Made by a program: the position numbers and the translations under genes. The notes beneath the pieces are model-generated. The model saw only the letters and a program-made list of their open reading frames with translations. It made no database searches and was not told the origin of the DNA. 64,000 nucleotides of DNA, taken from Garcia nutans. Taxonomy: Eukaryota > Streptophyta > Magnoliopsida > Malpighiales > Euphorbiaceae. The DNA lies in contig CANTUV010000012.1 of assembly GCA_947685225.1 (NCBI GenBank), positions 3,348,001 through 3,412,000 on the forward strand. Direction: 5' to 3'. Below, piece by piece: positions 47,435 to 57,737 of this stretch. The first letter of the stretch is position 1. Every line of letters begins with the position of its first letter.

Positions 47435-47793
47435 TTAGTATCGGCCACTGCATTCAGTTTGCTTTCTCAGAACCTCTTTGATATTTTTTTGGTATAACCA
47501 CAAGTATTCATGAATTTACTAACTCAAAATTATTCAAGTTTACACTGAATCGACCCACTAAGAGATAAAGTATTTTCAGTAAATGGTAATACCAACCACT
47601 CAGTTGGTACCTCTTTAATATTTATTTACTTCCAATGTGTACATAACTTAGAGTGAAGTGGGTCGCATCTAGGAATAGCGTTGGTTCTCATTGCTTCATT
47701 GTTGATTTCACTTGCATTCACTTCTCTTGCCAAGAACGTGATTAACATCGCACTCAAACAAAAAGATTGCCAACTTCTTTGAGAGTATTAATA
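47435..47793 (-). pseudogene. RALF-like pseudogene, interrupted by a SINE
   Basis: A decayed tandem copy of the gene at 48616-48837. On the minus strand it reads, across frames, SKKLAIF, AREVNAS, NNEAMRTNAIPRCDPLHSK and LCTH, then after the insertion the C-terminal ECSG region and a stop at 47435-47437. The start ATG position is altered and the signal-peptide frame contains a shift. A 123-bp SINE (47487-47609) with a 14-bp target duplication splits it. Flanking DNA on the 5' side is also duplicated (to about 48360), so this was a segmental duplication and not a retrocopy. Confidence 0.85.
47473..47623 (-). mobile_element. Short tRNA-derived SINE in the RALF pseudogene
   Basis: The insert is 47487-47609. 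It is flanked by cctctttgatattt (47473-47486) and cctctttaatattt (47610-47623), a 14-bp target duplication with one change. Read on the minus strand it starts taccaactgagtggttggta (A-box-like), contains a B-box-like gggtcgattcag, and ends ttataccaaaa in an A-rich tail. It is about 123 bp, short for a plant SINE, and differs from the Au SINE at 23553. Confidence 0.65.
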
Positions 47794-48615
47794 GCCATTC
47801 TTAATTAATTAATGATTTCTTTAAAGGGTATATTTTAATGTTATTATTAATGTTGATGATGCTATTGTTTTTATACATTTGCAATTTATGCAATTCATAT
47901 TCAAAGATTAACCATAATAAGGGTCAAATTAGTCATGTTATTTATGAATTTGTTATTTTTCACCTTTTCAATGCGGTGAAAATAATTATTGCAACTTTTA
48001 AAATGTTTAAATTGCTTAGATTTCAAGTTTAGCTAGGGAAGTTATGACCAATTGAAGTAGTGCAAGATCTAGTACTTCCATTGTCCTTTGTATACCCTTA
48101 GTGCTCTTCTTCATAATTACATTAGCATTGTTCTTCTTCATAGGGTCATTTTTCTCTGTAGCATTGTTTTTTTTCCCTCTTGTTTTCATAAGAAAACGAA
48201 ACGAAATTTGGTAATTTTAGTTTGAATTTTCTTTTAGTGGAAAGTTAACATTACATGTGAAAAATTATGAAACTGAATAAGGTGATCAAAGGCATTTTTC
48301 AAGTGCATGCACTTAATTTATAATCATCAAAATGTAAGATAATATCATAGCCTTATTACTAAAAGAAAGAATTCAAAGATAATAACATATATAATAAGTT
48401 AGTTTTCTTTCATCTATAATACTTTCAAAGTAGAATTTCTCAAAAACTCCATAAAAGAAAAAGTAAATTTTTTTAGAAGAAAAGTATTAATTTACATACT
48501 TTTGAAAAAAGAGAAAAATAACATATCATATATTAATTTAGGGCAATTAACATGCAAAACTATTGCATTGATGCACATACACCGGATTTAAGATAGAATT
48601 TTCCACAATAAATAA

Positions 48616-48837
48616 TTAGTGTTTACCTCTGCATTGAGTTGCTTCCTCACAACCTCTTTGATACTGATTTGTTTGGCCATGTGTACATAACTCTGGGTGA
48701 ACTGGTCCGCATCCAGGAATATGGTTGGTTCCCATTGCTCCATTACTGATTCCACTTGCATTCACTTCTCCTGCCAAGGACATAAATAGCATCACACCAA
48801 AACAAAAGATTGCCAACTTCTTTGAGATCATTGTCAT
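48616..48837 (-). CDS. RALF-like secreted peptide
   Basis: The protein has 73 residues. RALF peptides are secreted Cys-rich hormones perceived by FERONIA-type receptor kinases at the cell surface. Residues 1-27 form a signal peptide (MTMISKKLAIF, hydrophobic CFGVMLFMSLAG, cleavage after VNA). The mature part starts SGISNGAMGTNHIPGC, aligned to the family YISYGAL..N..PC pattern. It has exactly four cysteines (43, 51, 63, 69) and ends RGCEEATQCRGK, close to the family RGC..I..CR. The YISY receptor-contact motif is degenerate (GISN). There is no RRILA-type cleavage site, so this belongs with the short RALF-like group. The start is the first ATG; a second in-frame ATG is at residue 3. A broken tandem copy lies at 47435-47793. 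Receptor activity is uncertain because of the YISY change. Confidence 0.82.
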   Translation of the reverse strand: MTMISKKLAIFCFGVMLFMSLAGEVNASGISNGAMGTNHIPGCGPVHPELCTHGQTNQYQRGCEEATQCRGKH

Positions 48838-49249
48838 TTTTTAATTAATTAATCAATAATTTATTTGGACGATATATCTTAATGTTATTATACATTATGT
48901 TGATGATGTTGTTGTTTCCATACTTTTGCAATTTATATTGAAATATTAATTATAATTAGATATAATTTAGTCCGAAATATAAGTTTCATTTCATTTTTTA
49001 TATGCATTACATAAAAACAAATTGGTCAAAGCAGTTATTTTAATTTTGTGAATTTGTTGTTTTTCGCTTTTTGATGTTCTAAAAATAATTATTAATCACA
49101 ACTTTTTAGAATGTTTAAATTAAATAGCTTGCATGCTTGTAGTGCATGATTTCATACGTCCATTTTTTCCATGGATATCCTTAGTTTGCTGCTTCAAAAC
49201 TATATTGGCATTGCTCTTCTTCATTGGTTTTTTTTTTCTTTTTTTTTAA

Positions 49250-52200
49250 TATATAGTACTTTTCTAACTCCCTCTATACATGAGTTTCTTATGTATAGTC
49301 AGTCCCAAACCAGGGTAAAGGAGGAGGATTGCGGTAGGTGATAACCAGCGTAAAACTTTTGTCATATCTCATGATATGAATTCTAATAATAATATTGTTG
49401 GGGCATTCCCTACTTATGACGCGCTACATCGGAGCCCGGGTGTAGTGAAGAATAAGCAAGGGTGTATGATGTTTCCCAAATGAGATGCGACATATCAGCG
49501 CCCGGATATGGCGCATAATAAACAAGGGTTCTCACATCATGGACGGGTGTGGATAAAGAAGTTAGTCCAAAATATGAGTAATACGAGAAATACATATTCT
49601 GATAATGGTAAAAGATTTTATAGGAAGAAGCATAAGAAAGAACAAGTAGGGAGTAAGATCAGAATAGGAACTTGGAATATTGAATCTCTTGCAGGTAAAC
49701 TGAGAGAACTTATTGATACTATGAAGAGAAGAAAAATTAATATTTCTTGTATTCAAGAGACTAAATGAGTTGGAGAAAAAAATAAACAAGTTAAGAATAC
49801 TATGTATAAAGTGTGATATACAAGTATAGAAAGAAGTAAAAACGGAGTAGGTACAATTTTGGATCGAAACCTAAAGGAGACGGTTATAGCGGTAAAAAGG
49901 GAAAGTGAGAGGATTATTTCAATTAAACTTGTACTCCAGAATGAGACCATCAACATAATTAGTGCATATGCCTCTCAAGTTGGATTGAATGGAAGAGCAA
50001 GAAAAAATTTTGGGATGATATGGATGAACTTATGCTAGGGATTCCAAATGATGAAAATATTTTTATAGGAAGAGACTTAAATAGATATATAGGAAAAGAC
50101 AAAGTAGGTTTTGAGGAGGCACATGGAGGGTATGGTTTTGAAATTAGAAATAAAGAAGGTACAAGTATCAATAATTTTACTTTAGCCTGTGGTTTGATTC
50201 TGACAAATACATATTTTATAAAAAGGGAATCTTATCTAGTGACATTTAAAAGTGGGCAAAATAGAAGTTAAATTGACTTCATACTCATAAGAAAAGCTAA
50301 TCAAACTTGATACAAGAATTGTAAGGTTATTCCAGATGAGGCTTTAACCACTCAGCATAAGTTAGTAGTTTTGGATGTCAAATTTAAGAGGTTGACTAGT
50401 AGACTAGGGAGGAACAATATTTCCAAGATTAGGTGGTGGATTTTAAAAGGTGAAAAATAACTATTATTCAAGGATGATTTGGTCAAAGCTGGAGGGTGGA
50501 AAGATGTGAGTAAGTCATCAAATGATATGTGAATAGGCATATCTACAATAATTAAAGGAGTAGCTAGAAAGATTCTTGGAGAATCTAAAGAGTGTGGATA
50601 TCCCTCGAATGAGTTTTGGTGGTGGAATGAGGAAGTACAAAAAGTGGTAAGAATTAAAAGGGAATCGTATAAGAGTTTGCCCAAGTGTAATAACAATGAT
50701 ACTTTTGAGCAATATAAACAGGTAAAAAAAAAGTTAAAAAGGCAGTTAGTCAAGCAAGAGCACAATCTTAAGAGAGTTTATATGAGAAACTTAGAACAAA
50801 GGAAGGCAAAAAAGCTATCTATAAATTGGCTAAGATAAGAAAAAAGAATTGTCGTGATTTAAATCAAATTAAGTGCATTAAAGATAAAGAGAATAAGGTT
50901 CTGGTTCAAGAAGAGGATATTAAGGAATAATAGATAAGCTATTTTAAGAAAGTTCTTAATGGTAATTATAGTTGTAACAATGAGGGTTTAGACGTTAGGC
51001 CGGAGAAAAATGTGAATATACTAGATGGATTAGGTTTTCAGAAGTTAAGAAAACTTTAAAGAGGATGAAAGTTAATAAAGCTTGGGGACCATATGTGTAC
51101 CTATCGAGGTTTGAAAATATTTGGGAGATACAAGAGTAGCATGGTTGATATCTATGTTCAATAAGATCTTAAGTATAAAGAAAATGCATAATGAATGGAG
51201 ACAAAGTAACTTGATACCTATTTTTTAGAATAAAGAAGATATTCAAAATTGCTCAAATTATAGAGGTATAAAGCTTATAAGCCACACTATGAAATTGTGG
51301 GAGAGAGTTGTGAAACACCATTTGCAGTTAGATATTTGTATCTTCCCAAATCAGTTTAGTTTTATGTCTAGTCGATCAACTATAGAAACTATTTTTCTTA
51401 TAAGAGATTTGATGAAAAAGTATAGAGAGATGAAGAAGGACTTACATATGATTTTTATTGACTTGAAAAAGGCATATGATAGAGTCCCTAGAGAAGTTTT
51501 ATAGTGGATCGTAAAGCGTAGGGGAATATCTATATGATATATCCAAGTCTTGAAGGATATGTATGAGGGAGCTATCACTAGTGTCCGAACTGTGGGAGGG
51601 GATACTAAGGACTTTTTCGTTTCTATTGGATTATACCAAGATTTAGCTTTGAGCGCTTTTCTTTTCGCCTTGGTCATGAATGAGCTAACAAGATATATAC
51701 AATATGACATCCCTTGGTGTATGATGTTTGCAGATGATATTGTATTAATAGATGAAACTCAAGCAAAGGTAAGTCAAAAGTTGGAGTTATGGAGAAACAC
51801 TTTGAAATTTAAGAGTTTTAAGCTAAGTAGGATTAAGACTGAGTATATGCATTGTAGATTTAATGGCGAGAATATAGAAAGAGACGAAATTATTTTAGAC
51901 GGAATAGTCGTATCTTATAGTACTCATTTTAAATACCTTAGCTCTATTCTTCAAGAGGATGGGGGTTGTAAAGAAGATGTAAGTCATAGGATTAAAGCTG
52001 ATTGGATGAAGTGGATGGGTACTACAGGAATTCTATATGATCGAAAGATGTCAATTAAATTAAAAGAAAAGTTTTACCGTACTGTAATACGACCTGCGAT
52101 GATGTATGGTAGTGAGTGTTGGATAGTAAAAGGACAACACATGAGTAAAATACATGTTGCGAAAATGAGAATGATAAGATGAATGTATGATCATACTAAG

Positions 52201-52551
52201 ATGGATAGAATCCACAATGAGTGTATTAGAGTAAAAATAAGGTAGCACCAATTGAGGATAAGATAGGAGAGCATAGATTGAGATGGTTTGGCCATATGAA
52301 ACGAAGGCCTAGCAATGCGTCGGTTAGAAAAACTAAATAAGTTAGAGCAGATATAGCTAAGAGAGGCAGAGATAGGCCTAAACTGACTTGGTTAAAGGGG
52401 GTCCAAAATGATCTTATGATGTTACATCTATCAGAAGAGATAACCTAAATCGTACTGAGTGAAAAAGAAAAATCCATATAGCCGGCCCTAATTGACTTAG
52501 GATTAAGGCTTTGTTGAGTTGTTGAGTTGAGTGAGTATTTAGTACTTCTCT
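49250..52551 (+). mobile_element. RTE-type LINE, full-length, decayed, with ~16-bp target duplication
   Basis: The body is 49266-52535, about 3.27 kb, a typical RTE length. Flanks are tatatagtacttttct (49250-49265) and tatttagtacttctct (52536-52551). The 5' end reads agtcagtcccaaaccagggt, then aaaggaggagga, as in other plant RTE elements. The endonuclease starts IRIGTWNIESLAGK (about 49662), with QETK and IISAYASQVGL. RT carries HLQLDIC, MIFIDLKKAYDRVPREVL (51446-51504), a palm motif FADDIVLIDETQ (about 51727) and a tail with KFYRTVIRPAMMYGSECW. The 3' end is the repeat-like gttgagttgttgagttgag. Many stops and shifts make it inactive. Clade assignment is from length, single ORF and 3' end. 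Confidence 0.8.
49508..52182 (+). pseudogene. RTE LINE ORF (endonuclease-RT), decayed
   Basis: Open pieces at 49508-49768, 50020-50271, 51289-51504 and 51550-52182 make up one original frame. A stop at 49768 follows QETK where a Trp codon is usual, and another at 51502 follows REVL where Trp is usual (VLWW in the second LINE copy). The RT palm keeps FADD. The endonuclease GDLNGH-type motif is altered to GRDLNRYIG. Confidence 0.8.
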
Positions 52552-52792
52552 TTTTTTTCATAAAAGAGACAGAATTTGCTAATTTAGCTCTTTAAATTTT
52601 TTTTCCTTTAAGGGAAACTTAATATTAATGAAAATGAATAATATGGTCAAAGGCATATTTCAAGTGTGTGCACTTAATTTGTAATCATGAAAAATGTAAT
52701 ATAATATCATAGCCTTATTGTTAAAGGTTAATGAAGAAATTACTTGGGTTGTTTACTAATTTATTTTATTGTTGAATAATTATGTCAAGTAG
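52552..52792. other. Remainder of duplication copy 2 and junction with the second LINE
   Basis: Positions 52600-52740 match 48230-48360 of copy 1. No gene is seen. Confidence 0.55.
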
Positions 52793-54640
52793 GCCCAAGT
52801 GTAATAACAATGATGCATTTAAGCAGTATAAACAAGAGAAAAAAGATGCTAGAAAGACAGTTAATCAAACAAGAGCGCAATCTTTAGAGAGTTTGTATGA
52901 GAAACTTAAAACAAAGGAATTGAAAAAGCTATCTATAAATTGGTTAAGATAAGGGAAAAAGAAATTTCGTGATTTAAATCAAGTTATGTGCATTAAAGAT
53001 AAAAATAATAAGGTTCTGGTTCAAGAAGAGGATATTAATAAACGATGAAAAAGTTATTTTGAGGAACTTCTTAATGGTAACCATAGTGGTAACATTGGGG
53101 GTTTTAGACGTTAGGCAGGAGAAAAATGTGAAATATATTAGACAGATTAGATTTTTAAAAGTTAAGGAAGCTTTGAAGATGATGAAAGTTGATAAAGTCT
53201 GTGGATCAGATGGGATACCTATTGAGGTTTGAAAATGTTTGAAAGATACAGGAGTTACATGGTTGACATCTTTTTTCAATAAGATATTAAGTATAAAGAA
53301 AATGTCTAGTGAATAGGTACAAAGTAATTTGATACCTATTTTTAAGAATAAAGGAGATATTCAGAATTTCTCAAATTATAGACTTATAAAGCTTATGAGC
53401 CACACTATAAAAATATAAAAGAGAGTTATGGAACACCGTTTGCGGTTAGATACTTATATCTCCCCAAACTAGTTTGACTTTATACTTGGTAGATTAACTA
53501 TGGAAGCTATTTTTCTTATAAGAGATTTAATAAAAAAGTATAGAGAGACGAAAAAGGACTTACATATGGTTTTTATTGACTTGGAAAAGACATATAATAG
53601 AGTTTCTAGAGAAGTTTTATGGTGGATCCTAGAGCATAGAGGAATATCTATACGATATATCCAAGTCTTGAAGGATGTGTATGAGGGAGCCATCACCAGT
53701 GTCTACACTATGGGAGTGGATACTAAGAATTTTTTCATTTCTATTGGATTATACCAATGTTTATTTTTGAGCTCTTATCTTTTCGCATTGGTCATGGATG
53801 AGCTAACAAGACATATACAGGATGACATCCCTTGGTATATGATATTTGCAGATAATATTGTATTAATAGATGAAACTCAAGCTAGGGTAAGTCAAAAGTT
53901 GAAGTTATGGAGAAGCACTTTAGAATCTAAGGATTTTAAGCTAAGCAGAACTAAAACTGATTATGTGCATTGTAGATTTAATAGCGAGAATAGAGCAAGA
54001 GGCAAATTTTTTTTAGATAGAATAGCAGTACCCCATAATACTCATTTTAAATACCTTGGCTCTATTCTTTAAGAAGATGGGGGTTGTAAAGAAGATGTAA
54101 GTCATAAGATTAAAACTAGTTGAATGAAGTGGATGTGTGCTACAAGAGTTCTATGTGATCGAAAGATGCCAATTAAATTAAAAAAAAAAAGTTCTACCGC
54201 ACTGCAATACAGCCTACGATGATGTATGGCAGTGAGTATTAGACAGTAAAAGGACAACATTTAAGGTAAAATACTTGTTGCAAAAATAAGAATGATAAGA
54301 TGGATGTGTAGTCATACTAGGATGGATAGAATCCACAATGAGTGCATTAGAGAAAAAGTGGAGGCAACACTTATTGAGGATAAGATAAGAGAGTATAGAT
54401 TGAGATAGTTTAGCCATGTAAAATGAAGACCTAACGATGAGCCAGTTAGAAAAACCGAATAAGTTAAAATAGATATATCTAAGAGAGACAGAGGCAGACC
54501 TAAACTAACTTGGTCAAAGGTGATCTAAAATAATCTTAGATATTTATCTATCAGAAGAGATAACCCTAAATCATATTAAGTAAAAAAGAATAATTCATAT
54601 AGCCAACCTCAATTGATTTAGGATTAAGATTTTGTTTAGT
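52793..54640 (+). mobile_element. RTE-type LINE, 5'-truncated second copy
   Basis: It aligns with 50676-52535 of the first LINE, starting at gcccaagtgtaataacaatg and ending gtttagttgagttgag. The RT contains MVFIDLEKTYNRVSREVLWW (about 53566), IPWYMIFADNIVLIDETQ (palm FADN; the second catalytic Asp is lost) and KLKLWRSTLESKDFKLSRTK. Stops and shifts are frequent. 5' truncation is normal for LINE insertion. The two copies are clearly diverged, so they arose from separate insertions. No clean target duplication was found. Confidence 0.82.
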
Positions 54641-54737
54641 TGAGTTGAGTATTGTATTTTATAGCTTATATATGTCTCAAGAGTCAACTTCAACTCTCAC
54701 AAAACCAAAACCACTCATCGCTAAAAACAGTACAAAA

Positions 54738-55180
54738 ATGAAGTTTTGGGGATTAATCTATTTGGGTTTGATTTCTGGATTAGGGGCTTTGGCTAAACAA
54801 TATGGAAACCAAGCAGGAGGGGCAATCTGTCCTAATGGACTATGTTGTAGTAAATATAGATATTGTGATACTACTGTTGATTATTGCTCCGATGGTTGCC
54901 AAAGCCAATGCAGTGGTGGTGGTGGTGGGTCTCCTTCCACCCCCATCAACTCCGATCGCTACACCTAGTGGTGACGGTGGGGACATAAGTTCACTCATTA
55001 GCCGAGACCAATTTGAAGAAATGTTAAAGCATCGTAATGATGGTAATTGTCAAGCTAAAGGCTTTTACACGTATGATGTTTTCATTGCTGCAGCCAATTC
55101 ATTTGATGGTTTTGGCACAACTGGTGATATTGACACTCGCACAAGAGAGAAAATGTAAAGTAGCACCGATTGAAAATAAA
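54738..55180 (+). pseudogene. Class I chitinase fragment (hevein domain plus start of GH19)
   Basis: From ATG 54738 there is a signal peptide (MKFWGLIYLGLISGLGALA), then a hevein-type chitin-binding domain: QYGNQAGGAICPNGLCCSKY, RYCDTTVDYCSDGCQSQCSG. The first of the eight family cysteines is Tyr here (QYG for QCG), and two chitin-contact aromatic positions (usual W-x-W region) read YRY. A Gly/Ser/Pro hinge follows. There the frame ends at a stop near 54966 and the family frame continues shifted by one: TPSGDGGDISSLISRDQF, EEMLKHRNDGNCQAKGFYTY and FIAAANSFDGFGTTGDIDTR. Similarity to GH19 stops after TREK (about 55145), before the catalytic glutamates. The next ~40 bases resemble LINE sequence. 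The gene is truncated and inactive. Confidence 0.88.
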
Positions 55181-55184
55181 ATTT

Positions 55185-55627
55185 TTAATGCAAAGCTGTT
55201 ATTTCTGGATGACTTTTTGGTCTTTATGTATAAATGGGACATACTAATATGAGTTTTTTCTTTTTTCTAAATCTCAAAGCCAAAACGAAATCTTTTTGAT
55301 AGTGTTTTATGTAACTAAAATTTTAATAAGGGTTAAAACTGTCTTTTAAGCAGTACTCCATCTCATCATCGTGTCTTGACCCCATACAAATTCTTTAATT
55401 ATCATAACATCGATAGAAAGTAAAATTAGAATTCATTAATTTGTTTATTTAATTTTTAATAACTCTCCTGTATAAATATATATAAATATAAAAATATAAA
55501 AATAAATAGTTATTACATTTATATAAAAATATAAATATCAATATCTATACAATATAGCTCTTATTCTTATAAATAGTAAAATTAAATTAATTTTGACTTT
55601 ATAAAAATGACAGTCTCATCCTTAAAT
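55185..55627. repeat. ~430-bp tandem repeat, unit 1
   Basis: It starts ttttaatgcaaagctgttat and continues through ggatgactttttggtc, agttttttcttttttctaaa, agaaagtaaaattagaattc and taataactctcctgtataaa. Unit 2 (55628-56600) repeats this order, with an insertion near its start. Confidence 0.75.
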
Positions 55628-56600
55628 ATTTAATGCAAAACTGATATTTTTGAATATAAAAAAATGTTGAAGATTAGTTAATTAATCAATCGATCTGATC
55701 GGTTAACTGAATTGAAGTATAAGAAAATTACAAACTGAACCGACAGAATTTATATTTTAGTCAATTCAATTAATTAATCGAATCAAATCGGTCGGTTTGG
55801 TTAATTAACCGAATCGACTAATTTTTTTTAAATTTTAAAATAAAATTATATTTTATAAAAAGATTAATATAATTAAATATCTAAATAAATTTTTTATAAA
55901 AATAAACAAAATATAACTTTATTTTATAATAAAAATTTATATAATTAAAAAATTAAACAAAAAAATAATAAATAACTAATTTTTTTTAAAATGATTCAGT
56001 TAATTGGTTAACCGACCGAACCGAATTGGTTAACCATTAATCAAACTAAAAATTAAAATCTTTTAAATCTTCAATCGAACTTATCAAATTATACTACCAA
56101 TCGATTAATCGAACTAAATTTTTTATCAATTAATTAAAAATTCGATCGATTAATCGAATTTTGTCCACCACTTGGATGACATTTTGATCTTAATATTGAT
56201 AAATAGAACCTACTAATGTGAGTTTTTTCTTTTTCTAAATCTCATAGCCAAAACATCATTTTGATAGTATTTTATGTAATTAAAATTTTAGTAACGATTA
56301 AAAATATCTTTTAAATAGTATGTAATTAAAATTTTAGTAACGATTAAAAATGTCTTTTAAATAGTACTTCATCTTATAATCATGTTTTCAACCCTGTGCA
56401 AACTCTTTAATTGTCAGAACATTGATAGAAAGTAAAATTAGAATTCATTAATTTGTTTATTTAATTTTTAATAACTCTCATATATAAATATATATTAATA
56501 TAAAATATAAAAATAAATAATTATTATATTTATATAAAATATCAATATAATATAATTATATAATTATTATAATAATAATTGTGAGTATTATATTTAATGC
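55628..56600. repeat. ~430-bp tandem repeat, unit 2, interrupted
   Basis: It begins ttaatgcaaaactgatattt, is interrupted at about 55650-56171, then resumes ttggatgacattttgatctt and follows unit 1 to the AT-rich end. It also has its own ~48-bp internal duplication (tatgtaattaaaattttagt plus aacgattaaaaa, about 56271-56366). Confidence 0.7.
55650..56171. mobile_element. Foldback-like insertion rich in TTAATCGA/GGTTAACCGA motifs
   Basis: About 520 bp are absent from the matching place in unit 1. It is dense in partly palindromic words (ttaattaaccgaatcgacta, ggttaaccgaccgaaccgaa, aatcgatcgat) with left and right halves mostly inverted relative to each other. No target duplication or ORF was found. 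Confidence 0.5.
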
Positions 56601-57196
56601 ATCATATATAAATATAAAAATAAATAATTATTATGTAAAAAGAAAAAATGAATTAAAATAATAAAAAGGACTTAAAATTTTAATTTATATAAACAAATAT
56701 AATATTAAAAAATTAATCTATTAACACTTAAATAAGCTAAAATTAATAGAAAATTTATAAAAAAAATATCATGTGGAATATGAGACATTGATATTATAAA
56801 TTACATAAAGATATAAGAAAACTAGTGGTGTCATAAATATGTATCCATAATACAATTATTTATTAGAATAGTTACTGAAATATTAATTGGAATATCATTA
56901 AAATGACAAATTCTATTTATATTAGAATTTTTAATTTTAAAAAAATTTTATTTTTGACTAGAATTTAAAATAATAAAAAATAATTTTATTTAAAAGTGAT
57001 AATAAATCAATTAATTTAAAAATAAAATATCCCTTATATTGAAAATTTATATTATGAAGATTTCAAAATTTTTACTTAGAGTACATTGACATAATTATAT
57101 TGACTCAATTTAAAATCATAAAATTTAACATTGAAATTTAATAAACTTAGGTCATATTTTTTAATTGTTAATAACTTCTGTGGCTTCGTGCGGGTA

Positions 57197-57232
<36 letters not shown>

Positions 57233-57460
57233 TGATGACTAAAAAAAAGAGAGATTTTTCTTTTTATGTTGAAATAAATATATGTATACAGGCACACAAA
57301 AAGAAAAATCTCTTTTTTTAATGATCAAAATCATTATAATTGTTGCAATCCTAAGTATCAATTTTTTTTCCAAATAAAGGGAGGAAATGAAATGCTGTGA
57401 TTTAGCAGCAATTAATTGATTATAGCAGAGAAAATATGCATATTGTGAAGTATTATAAGA

Positions 57461-57518
<58 letters not shown>

Positions 57519-57737
57519 TAAGCAAATTCCACTATTTTACAAATGCAAATAGCATCATTGGTTCCTCACATCATGGCAACATTGCTTGGGGTCACTAGCA
57601 CACTTAAAAGGCAAACATTTTAACAAGACAAGTGCCAACAAAAATTCAAGTGGGACAATTTTTTTTTTTATTGAGACTACAGTTAGCAAATAAATGGTCT
57701 AAATCCAAATTGAAGCAAAACTTCAATTTCTCTTCGT
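56601..57737. other. AT-rich spacer with microsatellites and a hairpin
   Basis: (AT)n at 57204-57232, (AT)n at 57461-57476 running into (AG)n at 57477-57515, and a ~26-bp inverted repeat at 57242-57321. No gene is seen. Confidence 0.6.
57242..57321. repeat. 26-bp inverted repeat (hairpin)
   Basis: The left arm aaaaaaagagagatttttct (then ttttatgt) pairs with the right arm acaaaaagaaaaatctcttt (then tttta), with about 28 bases between. The arms differ by one 2-base AG unit and one substitution. Confidence 0.7.

Larger units (their letters stand above)
47435..48360. repeat. Segmental duplication, copy 1
   Basis: It matches copy 2 (48600-49265 plus 52536-52740) through the RALF coding region, its upstream DNA (aatgttgatgatg, gaatttgttgtttttc-like, cttcttcat) and a distal block (ggtcaaaggcat, tttcaagtg, atcatagccttatt). 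Divergence is considerable, so the duplication is old. Copy 1 carries the pseudogene. Confidence 0.7.
48600..52740. repeat. Segmental duplication, copy 2 (split by an RTE LINE)
   Basis: The two parts are 48600-49265 and 52536-52740. The LINE at 49266-52535 separates them, as judged by alignment with the uninterrupted copy 1. This copy carries the intact RALF-like gene. Confidence 0.7.
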
